The notes beneath the pieces were generated by a model. It made no database searches. It was not told the DNA's origin and saw nothing but the letters and a program-made list of their open reading frames with translations. From Liolophura sinensis (taxonomy: Eukaryota > Mollusca > Polyplacophora > Chitonida > Chitonidae), in assembly GCF_032854445.1 (NCBI RefSeq), contig NC_088307.1, positions 19,110,017 to 19,174,016 on the forward strand: a stretch of DNA of 64,000 nucleotides. The letters run 5' to 3'. Position numbers and translations under genes: made by a program. Below are positions 46,030 through 59,006 of the stretch, piece after piece. The first letter of the stretch is position 1. Each line of letters opens with the position of its first letter.

Positions 46030-46400
46030 TTAATGTGGAATTCTCTCATATTATAGAAACCAGAAACATGATGTTGCATCACTCATAGACTACCTAAAAG
46101 GCAAGCATGACATCAGTGGAAACGGCTGCGGCTGATGGATAAAGAAATACCTTCTGTCTGGTTGGTTAAAATTGAGAAAGTTTGCCGTCGCACAGTTTTG
46201 TTCAAAGTCACTTTGAGGTGTCCAGGGAAGCGGCCTAGTTAAGGCGTTTGGATGTTGTCAGTGTGCGCGATTTTGCATACTTTGAACTGCGATATCTCAG
46301 TAATGTAACATCATGAAAAAAAAAAAACATTTTTCTTTGTAAACTTCAGCTGGGATCCTTTCTTGATGCATGTACATTTTGTCTAGTATTTGCCTTTCCT
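46030..46400 (+). repeat. Dispersed repeat, also at 55140-55500
   Basis: The shared order is cttttaatgtggaattc, tctgNttggttaaaattga, gcgatatctNNgtNatgNaa, ttgatgcaNNNNcattttg and tctagt. Sequence between these anchors is diverged. Element type not determined. Confidence 0.6.
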
Positions 46401-46402
46401 GT

Positions 46403-46557
46403 AGATGTAATAAGTCTGCCAGCAATCTGCTGATGTTCGTGGATTTCCCCTGGTCTTTGCCCAATTTCCTCCCACCATAACCCTGGTTGATGTCATATAA
46501 GGGAAATATTCTTGAGTAAGGTGTAAGACACCAATTAAGTAAACAGATGTAATAAGT
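46403..46557 (+). mobile_element. SINE family 1, 5'-truncated, with 13-bp target-site duplication
   Basis: AGATGTAATAAGT occurs at 46403-46415 and 46545-46557. The body starts at CTGCCAGCAATCTGCTGATG. Confidence 0.94.
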
Positions 46558-46564
46558 AAGGAAG

Positions 46565-46762
46565 TGCCCTAAGTGACCTTAAATTTCATCCATGACTAAC
46601 TTGCCAATTTTCCTTGATTCTCAGTTTATTGAGTTTAGAGAGGTATTTCGAAGTTTGCTTGGAACATGGGATGATATTCTACTTGAAAATTGTAATGTAT
46701 ATTTTTATTTCCCTTTAAAAATGCACTTTTTTGGGGCGAAATGGTGATTTCGGGTGCACATA
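46565..46762 (-). mobile_element. TACCCTAAATGA-type element, diverged
   Basis: ccctaagtgaccttaaattt, catgactaacttgccaattt, agaggtatttcgaagtttg and atgggatgatattctacttg follow the family, but the right terminus is eroded. Confidence 0.6.
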
Positions 46763-47261
46763 ATACATACATGTATGTGTCGTTACAGCAGGCCTAGATG
46801 TGTTTCAACAAATGTGTAACAACTTAAGGTGTACACTTATCGTCTATAAATGTGTGCTTGATATTGTATACAGGCTAGTACATGTATTGTACACATGTAC
46901 ATGTATGTGAACATGTAAATACATAAGGTGCAAGATATGTGTACCGTGTACACCTACTACTAAAATGCCAGCATCATCAGTGAATATGTTGTACTCAATT
47001 AACAGGTCTGGATATGGTTAGTTGTGGAACTTCTGACATTTGCCTGCAAACAGATGTGTGAATGTCCTCTGTTATGGTGGGTTAGCAGGCAGCCAGCATG
47101 GGGGTATTAACTTCCACCATTTGTCCTGTTGGGGAGGGGATAATTAGGCACAAGGGGTGGGGGTGGAGTTAGGGTAGTGGGAGAAATTCACTGAAGGCAC
47201 TGGCCTTGGTAAGGGAGTATATATGTAGGTTAAAGGGCTCAAACTGCAAGCAGCACCCTAA

Positions 47262-47418
47262 CTTTTCAGTGTGATTCATGCGCCTTTTTAACTTTTAATT
47301 AACTACAAGGGAATGGCTTTGGATAATTTTGAAGGTCCACATGAAGTAGTTTTATCAGTCTACACAGAATAATGCCCTCAACATATGCTTGAGTAAACAT
47401 ATGAAAAGATTGCCGAGT
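47262..47418 (+). mobile_element. MITE family A, decayed copy
   Basis: aacttttcagtgtgattcatg, tttatcagtctacacagaat, aatgccctcaacatatgctt and gagtaaacatatgaaaagat mark it. Both ends are lost. Confidence 0.6.
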
Positions 47419-47744
47419 TAAAGTATACATGCATCAGTTGTTTAGTTTGTCCCAAATTGTTGATGAAGAATTTCTGGTACTCGCAGCAGTAGTACTTTTA
47501 TCTGTTTATTTGATCACCGTTTAAGGCTGTTCTGAAGATTTTTGACATACATGTATATGTCTGACATATCTCACATTTGTCACATCTGTGAAATCTGAAA
47601 TAGTTCAAAACTGTACCATCACTCTGATTCAGATGACTTTGGAGGAAACCTGATAGAAGACATCATGTGAGATAATGTTGTAAACACAACCCTCAGATAT
47701 ATGTATTTCTTCATATTCAGATGTCTTCTTAATGATTGTTCCTA

Positions 47745-47925
47745 ATGCTATTCTATTTATTTATTTTAATTATTTCATTGGTCTTTTATGCCGTACTCAA
47801 GAATATTTCACTTGTAGTGGCAACAGTGGCAAGTAAAGCAGTGGAAGGAAACTAGGCAGAGCCGGGGGGGGAGGGGGGAACCCATTTGCAGGTTGCTAGC
47901 AGACCTTCCCACGCATGCTATTCTA
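47745..47925 (-). mobile_element. SINE family 1, 5'-truncated, with target-site duplication
   Basis: ATGCTATTCTA occurs at 47745-47755 and 47915-47925. The body is diverged, with a G9 tract and gaggggggaa inserted. Confidence 0.88.
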
Positions 47926-48639
47926 ATAACATTGTCAACAGACAGTAAGGAAAAGTTTAGTTGTAAATAGTACTTACATGTTTTTGTTTAAAAGAAAAGA
48001 CATCAGGTTTATAAAGCATCAGTTTTTATATTTTGTTGTTGTTGAGTAACCAAGATATCTCAATGCAAAGTGAACAAAGTCACACACACTGAGAAAAAAG
48101 ATAGCGCTGCATCATTTATCCATTTTAACCGACCAGGCCGGACTTGTATGTGTAATCAGAGCAGCTGTTTCCGCTGATGTGAGGCAGATACTGGTTTGCC
48201 GTTTAGCCAAGTCGGGTATGGGTAAGCCAACATCTTGTGTCCAGTTTCTCCAAAATGGCGTATCCCATGACCTAGTAAGAATTCCAGATTAAAAGCCGAT
48301 TTATAAAGTTACGAAACATGCCAAATTAAATTACCGTGTTCGTTCAGGTCTGTTTCAATCCGTCCATTGAAATATCAAAAGTTTATGTTATGTATTATAT
48401 GCCTTTATTTTTACTTATACAATAACAATCACATTTTATACAAACAAGATGTAAGTTTTCCATATTACGCTGGCTAAATGTTCGTCATCTTTTTGTTGAT
48501 TGAAGGATTATTTTTACTCTTCTGATGACTATTACATTCTTCAACAAAGAAAAGTTTCGTTTTAATCATTGGCAAAATGTTTCCGTTGTCTCTTTATTCT
48601 TAACTAAAAAGGTAGTAAGAAAAGTGTAAGATGTTATAT

Positions 48640-48835
48640 TAAAGGGATACAGAATCATTTCTGATTGGCTGCTGTGAGATACCTATAGGCAAATCCAAGT
48701 TATGCCTGGTCTAAGTTGAATTTTGGTTATGGCAGACTAATCAAGTGTGACCAAGCCTGCCAGGTGTTCTTTTCTGAGGAAACCTTATATTTCCACCGTC
48801 AGCCAATCAGCATGATTGATTATGCATCCCTGTAA
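48640..48835. mobile_element. MITE-like element with about 30-bp imperfect inverted repeats
   Basis: The left end AAAGGGATACAGAATCATTT followed by CTGATTGGCTG is mirrored at the right by CAGCCAATCAGCATGATTGA and TTATGCATCCCTGTAAA. No other copy was noticed here. A DNA-transposon relic is the simplest reading. Confidence 0.7.
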
Positions 48836-49673
48836 AGTATCCTAAACCTTCCAGGCACCTAAACATGTATCAGTATTAATCTGTATTAGTTTTGCCATCT
48901 TGTACCAGGAAACGTGGAGTATATAGGGGGCAAGTGCCATTTGCCGAGGGTCACACATATGACTGTCAAACTCAAAAAGTCTCCGGAAGACACGAAATTG
49001 TTAGCTGCTTAAAAAAAATGTGAGAAAAAACTTCCGCAAAACACATGGCTTCTCTTGGGTAATGAATAATGACAGGCTTGATGTGGAGTGATCCATGGTG
49101 TCATTATCGCTCAGAGTATATCATACGCCTTCCACCCCTGCCCGTGTATGTCATATTGGAACGATCTGTAGATAACCTAACTTCAACACATTGGCCCGTA
49201 GAAACCTGAGATCGTGCCACCTGGAGTTAGAGGGGTGATGGGGTGCAGGCTAATACATGTATGTATGATTATCAAACACATTTTTAGAGTAAATCTTCTT
49301 TCTGAAGACTTTATGCCAGAAAGCTGAGTGGTCTAGATGTATTTTGTAATGATAAATGAACAAGGCTAATATTCCAGTGCAATGTTTTTTGGAGTTTACA
49401 TCTCTTTGGTCATAGGATGAAGTGCATGTGTAACTGGGAAATTAGGTTTTTAGAGAGGTGGAGGAATATTTCCTCCTGTATGAGGTAACTGTAGCAAGTA
49501 CCTCCTCCATTAGTTAATGAGCATATTCGTTTATCATAATATGGTTAAGAATGATCTTCTCATCAATAAGACAAACGAGTGTGGGTGGTAGTTTTACATG
49601 TACATGCACCCCTACGCCTGATGCCAAATGAATGAAATGTTCATTAGTATGGCAGTTAATCACCCTCCTTGCC

Positions 49674-49890
49674 ATAATTCCTTAACATCTTCGCATATGA
49701 AAGGGGAACTTTCAGTGCAGTTTATGCATTTGTATAATTAGATTTTGGAGACAAAACTACATTGGTTGGATTGGCCAGTTTCAGGGCTTCACAAAAAGTG
49801 ATTATTTTATTTTTAGTCTACACATAATAATGCCTTCAGAATATGCTTCAGTGAACTCATTGCAAACTTACGAAAAGGTTGAAGAATTAC
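49674..49890 (+). mobile_element. MITE family A copy
   Basis: Starts ATAATTCCTTAACATCTTCG and ends CGAAAAGGTTGAAGAATTAC, with the full interior. Confidence 0.85.
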
Positions 49891-51094
49891 AATAGTTGAA
49901 ATTATAACTATAGTACGTTTATACCCTTCAACATGTATGGTGTATAGGATACTGAAGGGTATTCAAAAAGGGCAGATAGCAGCCTCTAACAATGCTTCAC
50001 AAGATGTGTCTGTAAACAGCTACTTTGGATACTCACAGCAATAGTAATTGTGACATAATTGCTTTCAATTCAGATGTCTCTTCTTTAATTTGAGCTTTGA
50101 CCTCCTAATCTAATTCAAAATGAAAACCCTACAGTCATACTTGTCCTACAGTTGTTATTAAAAACACAAGATGTTTGATCTATCCCAGCCATGGATAGGG
50201 AAATCCTGAAGAATTGTCAGCTTCAATTCACTAATCACGTAGTCTTAAGGGCAATAGTGTGTTGAAAACACTTCTTGGATGTTTACATTGTCTAACATAA
50301 GATGTGAAAGCCTGTGTCATACAAGTACACGTAACAAAAAGAAAATATTTGCATTTGTCCTGTGGTGTCATGAGGAAAACAAGTTGTGAAAAAAAAAACA
50401 AAAAAACAATTCTGATCTTGGGAGGGTATTTCTTAATGATCCTGTTGTTCTCATTTTTGTGGTACCCTCTAGGACAATAAGCTATGGAAAATGTTCTTGG
50501 GGCCTTTTGTGCAATCATGAGGCAGATTGTCTTTCACCAGTATGACTTGGAAGGTGTAATAAATACATAATTGCACGTAAAAAAGAACATAAAATTCTAC
50601 AGGGAAAAAGTTTATATGTAGGAAAGATCATCAGTAACTTGCCAAAGGTCAATGGTTTACACCTGACACTTTGGTTTCCTCTACCCCTAAAACTGACTAC
50701 CATGTTACAAATAGGTGTAAAAAATTCATTTCTACAGCAATAAACCACAAATAAATAAACCAAATACTTTCCAAGGACTAAATTCTTCACAAGACAAAAT
50801 AAACAATTGGCATTTACCATCAATGTTGACTTTGCCGAAATTTGTGGCTGTTCAAAGTTCAAAAGACAGAAGAAAAGAAAAAGTGGAAGGAAAGACACAA
50901 AAAGTTGATACAAAGTGGTAGGCAATCAAAGTACACCTTAAAGACATATATATTCTCAGAACATTAAGGCAGCCAGTTAGTATTCAAAGTGAACGACTAG
51001 GAAATAAAACGTCTTGATGATTTGATTGAAATGAAATGGAAAAGAGGCAGTCAGCAGAGAAATGGTAAATAAATCATCTAGTCACCCCCACTTC

Positions 51095-51175
51095 AGAAGG
51101 GGGCGGGTGGGGTGGGGGGTGGGGGTGGGGAGTGGGAGGAGGTCAAAGAGGAAAATGGAGGGGAGGGGAAAATGG
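51095..51175 (+). repeat. G-rich purine tract
   Basis: Many runs of three to six G (GGGGGCGGGTGGGGTGGGGG and following) fit the pattern of a G-quadruplex former on the plus strand. No gene feature is associated. Confidence 0.85.
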
Positions 51176-51721
51176 TGTAGCAGAAAATTATACCCAGCTC
51201 TGCAGGATGCCATCTCATCCACTTGAAATTTTTTTTGAACTAATTTATGAGACGCATGGAAGCACCATGGAAGCACCAAGGGTTTCAACCTACATAAATG
51301 GCTTTGTAGATTTTTTGCTTTTGGGTCGAAAGGTTTTTCACAGGGTTAAGGGCATTTGGTGCAGAGTCCAATTGGCCACAAACTTCCACCCCATAAACCT
51401 GCACCCTCCACATCTATCCCCCCAAAACTTCAGGTTAGTAGGAATGGGTGGGAGTTTTTAGAATGAATGAATGAATGATTGATTGATTGATTATTGCTTA
51501 ATGCCACATCAGCAATGTTTCAGCCATATCGTGGCAAGAACAAGGTGAAAATACGAGGCTGTTCAGGTTTTCAATATGGTAGTGAGAACTTTAAAAACAA
51601 AACAAAAATGTTCGGACATGTTTAGGGAGTAATTAGAGTAAATGTAATACTTAGTATACCAGTTTTGCAGTAAGATAATATCTTTTCACATTAGCCACAG
51701 TGCTGACACAAATCTGAAATC

Positions 51722-52985
51722 CTGATTATGTACATGGGTATGTATGTCTGGTATACATGTACTTGGGCATGTATGTCTGGTATACATGTACATGGGCATG
51801 TGTGTCTGGTATACATGTACTTGGGCATGTATGTCTGGTATACATGTACATGGGCATGTATGTCTGGTAAACATGCACATGGGCATGTATGTCTGGTATA
51901 CATGTACATGGGCATGTATGTCTGGTATACATGTACATGGGCATGTGTGTCTGGTATACATGTACTTGGGCATGTATGTCTGGTATACATGTACATGGGC
52001 ATGTGTGTCTGGTATACATGTACTTGGGCATGTATGTCTGGTATACATGTACATGGGCATGTATGTCTGGTATACATGTACTTGGGCATGTATGTCTGGT
52101 ATACATGTACATGAGCATGTATGTCTGGTATACATGTACATGGATATGTATGTCTGGTAAACATGCACATGGGCATGTATGTCTGGTATACATGTACATG
52201 GGCATGTATGTCTGGTATACATGTACATGGGCATGTATGTCTGGTATACATGTACATGGGCATGTATGTCTGGTATAACATGTACATGGGCATGTATGTC
52301 TGGTATACATGTACATGGGCATGTATGTCTGGTAAACATGCACATGGGCATGTATGTCTGGTATACATGTACATGGGCATGTATGTCTGGTATACATGTA
52401 ACATGGGCATGTATGTCTGGTATACATGTACATGGGCATGTATGTCTGGTATACATGTACATGGGCATGTGTGTCTGGTATACATGTACATGGGCATGTG
52501 TGTCTGGTATACATGTACATGGGCATGTGTGGTCTGGTATACATGTACATGGGCATGTGTGTCTGGTATACATGTACATGAGCATGTATGTGTGGTATAC
52601 ATGTACATGAGCATGTATGTGTGGTATACATGTACATGAGCATGTATGTCTGATATACATGTACATGGGCATGTATGTGTGGTATACATGTACATGGGCA
52701 TGTGTGTCTGGTATACATGTACATGAGCATGTATGTGTGGTATACATGTACATGAGCATGTATGTGTGGTATACATGTACATGGGCATGTGTGTCTGGTA
52801 TACATGTACATGAGCATGTATGTCTGGTATACATGTACATGAGCATGTATGTGTGGTATACATGTACATGGCATGTATGTCTGGTATACATGTACATGAG
52901 CATGTATGTGTGGTATACATGTACATGAGCATGTATGTGTGGTATACATGTACATGAGCATGTATGTCTGATATACATGTACATG
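51722..52985. repeat. 29-bp minisatellite, about 43 copies
   Basis: The unit is CATGGGCATGTATGTCTGGT followed by ATACATGTA. Indel units occur at about 52275, 52398 and 52530. The unit has no stop codon in any frame on the minus strand, and 29 is not a multiple of three. Three overlapping frames of about 430 codons are therefore open at once, a repeat artefact and not a protein. Variants change along the array: ACTTGGGC mainly in the first 350 bp, GAGCATGTATGTGTGG in the last 400 bp. Confidence 0.97.
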
Positions 52986-55139
52986 CAACAGACATTTTGC
53001 ATATGTGTTTATTTATTTATTTGATTAGTTGTATGTGTTCATATACCTGTACACTATATGTTCGATGGTGCATTAAGGAGCTCAGTGAAGATAGGCCCTG
53101 AACCAGTAGGGCCACATCAAATTACCTCCGTTGGGGTTGCTCTCTTGTTAAAAGGTGCGTTAAAAGTTTTTTTTTTTGTCTGAACTCTGGTAAGTTGGGA
53201 CCTCAGTTATTATATTACTAATGACAAGTTTTGGAGTTTAAGCAGAACAAATTAGTTGAAAATCAATCTTTAAAAACAGATTTTAATTATGTAAACAAAG
53301 TTGGAAAGCCTAGGAAAATGTCATGATATTTATTATCAATTGAGGCAATTTTAAAATCCTGACCCTAATTAAATACAATAGACAGCTTCACTAAACTCTT
53401 TTAAGCTGAAAAACATGGACTTCATTCTAGATATCTTGACATCTGCAACTGTCAATGGTTGAATTTTTTTTTTTTTTTTTACATTTTGTTGGCAAGAGAA
53501 TATTTGTCTCTGTCGTGACATAACCAACATAACAACATTGTAATAGGCGAGGTCCATGTATCGTAGTTTCACTCATCAAAAATTGTCTTGCGTTATGTCA
53601 TGGTTACTGTCTGTGAATAATCAAGTAATTCAGAGCAGGCCTATTGAATCTCTTTGTTAAGAATGTATTATTATCATTACAAAACTTCATTTCTGTGTGC
53701 AGTTGCAATTAGCAAAAGTTAAGCACTGATGAAGTGACACACTTTACTTGATTCTGATAAATTGATCCAGCTTGAGAGTTTTTGAAAAATTGTATTAATT
53801 TCTTAATTGTTGGCATCAAAAAGTGTCATATTTAAGGCTTTATGTGCGTATGAAAATGCATTTTTACAGGCCAAACTCTAAATACAGTACTTTAATTTTT
53901 TTATAGGATCATATCGGTTGTTCTTTCAAGCATGTTTGTGAGTGTCTTGGCAGTGTATTTTTCTTTCTTTATTGGTACAGTTGATCTGATAAGTCTAGAT
54001 TATATCTAGCAGGTTTATGAAGGATAGACATATTCAAATACCATCTGAGATTAAATAATGTAGATAAAATTCAAGTCCCCAACATGATTTCTCTTTTATT
54101 AAGATAAAAGACAAAATTGACTAGTGGTGGATTAGAACCCAAAACATAAATGTACACTGAGAATAAGCTGGAGCGCATGTGGCACCCACTTATCAATTCA
54201 TATGAGTATACTTTAGACAGGGCCTTAAAATGTATTATGAAGAAGAAAACATGTATTTTATGCTGTTTCAGACTCAGATAGGTCCTAGACATGGACTCAT
54301 CGATAGTTGTCAAATACAGAAATCTTGATATGCCAGCATTGGAACCGAAAGCTCATTTGAACATTGGGAATTTACGTGCAGATGCTATTACTTCCTTATT
54401 ATTAAGAGAGCATATATGTTGTCATTTTTAGGGTGTTTGAGAACTTTTTCTTGCTTTTTGATTTTTGCATTTGAGAGAGTAAAGTAATGCTCCTGATAAA
54501 AAAGAACTACTTTGTTATCTTAAGACAACCTCAACAGATGCTGCTAGCTTGTTTTTTGTGGTTTTCCTTAATATCGTAAGCAATGAAAAAAAGGCAATAT
54601 TGATAGAGGGTTGATGTATTTTCGGAATACGCAGGTGTACAGTCAACTTATTAGATGAAAATTAATCGAGCTGTCGGTTTTTCCAGCCCCATGTTTTGGC
54701 TCAGGTCCTATCTTGAACCAAAATGTGATATTGCAGTGTTCAGGTTATATTAATAAGGCTATAAACCTTGTACCTATCAGGTGTGGACTTGACATCTACA
54801 CAGCACACCTTTGGCAGACTGTCAGAAGTGATAATGCCACGTAATGCTTCTAATAATTTGTGGTCTGCTTAGGAATCAACTTGGAGTGGGGATGACTGAT
54901 TATTTTTGTGCTTGTATTTTTTTTTTTTTTAATTCACAGCCAAGTACAACTGCAAATCTTTGTTGTGTCTTGCAAGGCATTGTGGAATAATTTCAAGTGT
55001 ATTGAAGTAACTTTCTTTTGTAGTTTGAAAGAAAAAACAAAGTATAATATAAATTTGGTTATGTTGGAAGAGGAATGGATAGAAACAGACCTAAAAGGCC
55101 ACATCCTGTTTTTTTTTTTTGTTTTTTTTTTTGCCTGAA

Positions 55140-55500
55140 TGCGTTTGCGCACCATTAAAATGGTTAATCAACTTTTAATGTGGAATTCCTACAAGGCCAA
55201 GGGATATGTCATGTCCAACATCAGGCACATACATGTATGGGTGTCGGAAAGGCAAAACAGTATCGGCGCAATATCAGGAGAATCAGGTGCATTCAGTGCT
55301 ACAGAAATATCCCATGTCTGATTGGTTAAATTGATAACAGGGCAGCATGCTCAAGTCGGCTTTCTCAATGGAAAATTTTGCCCGCGTTCACTTACTTACT
55401 GCGATATCTTGGTTATGCAACATCGCAAAACTAATTTAATAAAAACTTTGTGTGGAAGACTTTGTTGATGCAAACATGCATTTGATCTAGTGTTGTCATT
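55140..55500 (+). repeat. Dispersed repeat, second copy of 46030-46400
   Basis: acttttaatgtggaattcct, atgtctgattggttaaattg, gcgatatcttggttatgcaa and tttgttgatgcaaacatgca align with the first copy. A poly-T tract precedes it. Confidence 0.6.
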
Positions 55501-56442
55501 TTAAAGGTATGTACATGTAGCCATTTGTTAATCGTACAGTTTACCTTGCCAGAGTATACGTACTTGGGCCAGGTATGCGTACTAAGGCCAGGTGTCAGTG
55601 CACGTCACGTGCATATGCATATTGTGTGACCGAATTGGGCATCATTTCCTGCTGTTTACAGCATGTAACATTTCGGTGTTTCCTGTTTTTCGTTTGGATT
55701 TAAAAAAAAAAAAAAAAATGATAATTTATTTCTCAGATATACTCATTTCATTTTATACATGTGAATTTAGCGGATGCTGTCAAACCCAACGTGTTGATGG
55801 AACAAATCAGCAGTGAGGGAATTTGTATTGTCTACGCTGCAGCTTCCACTACCCTATGAACTGAATGGTTTCTCGAAAATATGTGATTTTTTTTTTGTAC
55901 ATACTACGAGATAAAGCCCTCGCAATATGTCAGACTAAACACCATGGGAAATGTGGACAGAAACCTACATGTATGCGTGTCAGTTGGGAGAATGATTGTA
56001 TTACGTAACAGTACCAGACTGCAATGCTGTCAGGGGATTCCCCTTTGGTCTGTAATAGACAAGGCAGCTTCCCACCAGCTGTCACTCACATAGGCTGTAT
56101 CAGACAGCAGCATCTTGGGGCTGTTGACAGGGTAGACAGTTACCATGGGAGGTCCTAAGACCATGAGCAGGGCGAGAAATATAGGGTGAAGAGCTAAGAG
56201 TGTGTGTTCCTTGCAGGGTGGGCTGGGAATGGGAACTTGAGGGCCAAAGGGTGATGCAATAGGCGGCTGATAAAGAGTTAGGGGCTATGCACTTATTGCC
56301 CTGGGTGCAGTGATGTAACAGGCTGTGGGTGTTGTTTTTCTAATGCGGATGAGATACGAGGAGGAGATATTTGTGTTTAAGAGATATTGGAATTGCTGTG
56401 GAAAATGGCTTGGGTTAAAACCGGACTCAGCCGGTATTTTAA

Positions 56443-56737
56443 TGGAAAAAATTAGCGGGCCTCCGTGGCTCAGTTGGTTAGCGCTAGCACAGAGTAATGA
56501 CCCAGGAATCTCTCACCAATCCAGTCGCTGTGAGTTCAAGTCCAGCTCATGCTGGCTACCTCTCCGGCCGTAGGTGAGAAGGTCTGGCAGCAATCTGCCG
56601 ATGGTTGTGGGTTTCCCCCGAGCTCTGCCCGGTTTCCTGCCACCATCATAATGCTGGACGGCGTTGTATAAGTGAAATATCTTTGAGTACAGCGTAAAAC
56701 ACCAATCAAGTAAATAAACAAATCAATTGGAAAAAAT
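56443..56737 (+). mobile_element. SINE family 1, full length, with target-site duplication
   Basis: TGGAAAAAAT occurs at 56443-56452 and 56728-56737. The head CCTCCGTGGCTCAGTTGG is intact apart from a short deletion in GTTAGCGCTAGCAC. Confidence 0.92.
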
Positions 56738-58139
56738 GGCTACACTGTCAAAGCCCAAGTTTGGGTTCTCGTACAATGTGTTCTAACATTCGTCTGTTTG
56801 AAGGAGTTTCTCATCCCCGCTGTAGAAAATATAAAACAATATTGTCTAATGTTTGAGAATTAAAACAGCATTTGCTGTTTTACTTGCCCCTATACAGTTC
56901 ACTCTGCTTCATGTCCTCTAGTCTCAAACCAGGTTTTGTTAAGAATTCGCATATACTGTGTAGATTTTTGTCTAAAACACTAAAATTTCTGGTTATTATC
57001 AGCAGTAACTGTCAAAATTAAGCTATCGGATATGCACAGTCAAATAATAACAAGTAAAATCATGAAGCCTCTGAACTCCAATTCCAGACTGCAAATCACG
57101 TACTTGTATTTTGGATGTACAAAATTTTTAAATTATCATTACTTTTTTGGGCGCCCAAACTAATGAATACCCAAATCGAATACGTGTAAATGGGCTTCAA
57201 AATCATCCTAGATTAGACCTTGGCTATAATTAAGAAAAAAATACAAATTGGCCTCTGTGTTATAACGAAGCTAAAACATCAGGGAAGGTTTTCTGTATAC
57301 TGCCAAGCTTGATCATAAAACTTTTATTTTAATAAATTAAAGGCCTGGAATCTTCAAAGGCTTTGTAAAAACTCATGGTCTTGGTTGAAGAGTTTCAAGG
57401 TTGTAAATAGTGAAACTTGAGATGGGTAACTCTACAGATTATAATTGGCAACACAAGTTGTCGTTCCATTTATAATGATTTTTTTTTGTTGTCAAAGTAA
57501 ACACCCAAGCATATATAATTATTTTTTTGCACATAGAATTTGAAGTTTTTGGATTGTTGCAGAGATCAGTTTGTACATCTACTCGTGAGGATGTCCATAA
57601 ATCTTTTATGACATGTTTGTTCTCATGAAGATAATAACAAACATGTATAAATCATTAAACTTTACTGACATGGTGATAAATACTGATTTTATTGTTAAAT
57701 ATCGACCATAAATTCCTGGAATAACTCTGTATTGTGGACATTGCCTGCTTATCTTGGTCCAGGTTAGGCCTGCTGCAGTCTGCTTATTGATCAGGGTTTT
57801 CTTATAAAGCCATTTGGCAGTCCATGCTGAAATCAACCCCGACATTTAGTATGATTGACGGCTCAGATATTTTCTGCCTAATTTGTTTTTATTGTCAATA
57901 TGATTTTTTCTTGTCTTCATAACAACTGCAGTTTTATGCTAAAAAGCTTAGCTGTGATTGGCGCCTGATATCTGTATTGTTTTGTTCGTGTTTCGCAATC
58001 GCTGCCATTTCCACTTCTTCAAACAGCTTGGACAAGACTCGCTCTTGAAGTTCAAAAGATATATCTGTGGGTTAAAAAAAAATGTGTTCCCAGATTCTTG
58101 GAAATTTGTGCAATATGTTTTATGTTTCGTTGTTGTTGA

Positions 58140-58250
58140 ATGCCATCCTGATGGCTTTTTTCACTTACACGATGACAGAACATGTAAGTGAAATATTATT
58201 GTACTCCAATCAAATAATAAATAAATACACGATGGCGGTCAGTTTTATGA
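58140..58250. mobile_element. SINE family 1, rearranged fragments
   Basis: ttcacttacacgatga (minus) is followed by gtaagtgaaatattattgta and caatcaaataataaataaat (plus), then acgatggcggtcag (minus). These are three short family 1 pieces. Confidence 0.5.
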
Positions 58251-58649
58251 GCGGAGCAAAATAAACTGAGGTTCTGCTGTAGACCCAAAGACCTCTACCA
58301 CGTTTGTATGACATGTTACACTCATATATAATTGATATACACATGTATACATATTACACCACCTAAAACTAGATTATTTCTCAGTACCAAATGTTCCTGT
58401 TCCTGTGGACCATTTTTGAGAACTTAGTGTTTGTAGTTGGGTGAATTTTAGGGTTTGAGATGGAGAAATGAAACAATTACACAAGTCACAGAAAAATTGT
58501 TTTGGTATATGACATGGTAAAAGTTCTGCCCCAAGAAAAGTGCACTTTTAGAGAATATTTTGTAATGTACAATCTTCAATGTTAAAACTATTATTTCTCC
58601 ATTATTGGTCAGATCAGTTTTGTACATGTATATATTATTATTTATATTA

Positions 58650-58965
58650 TATTGATTACCGGGTTATTCGGGGGATGTGGGATCATACCTGGGTCAGGTC
58701 ATACCAATGACCTTCAAAATGGTACTTGTTGCTGCCCTGCTTGGCACTCAGTACTGAGTTGTTAGAGCAAGGAAAAAAGACTGTTTGGCCTGCTGTCAGT
58801 ATAACGTGAATGTGTCTGGTGCCATGTCTGTTGCCTTCGGCACTTTGGCGGCATGAACTCACCCTACTTCAAGAGGACACATTGTATATAGTACACGTTC
58901 TGAATGACTCATCGTTGTCATATGACTGAAACATTTTGAAGTATGCCATAAAACCTGAAGCATGC
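58650..58965 (+). mobile_element. SINE family 2-related, near full length
   Basis: gggtcaggtcataccaatga, tggtacttgttgctgccctg, ttggcactcagtactgagtt, tggcctgctgtcagtataac and the tail gtcatatgactgaaacattt are all present. It ends directly at a TA microsatellite. Confidence 0.85.

Positions 58966-58967
<2 letters not shown>

Positions 58968-59003
<36 letters not shown>
58968..59003. repeat. TA dinucleotide microsatellite
   Basis: About 17 TA units at the 3' end of a SINE, a common origin for such tracts. Confidence 0.95.

Positions 59004-59006
<3 letters not shown>

Noticed and set aside
51686-53002. Three overlapping minus-strand ORFs of about 420-438 codons
   Set aside because: All come from a stop-free 29-bp tandem unit whose length is not a multiple of three, so every frame is open. 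There is no codon bias or gene structure.
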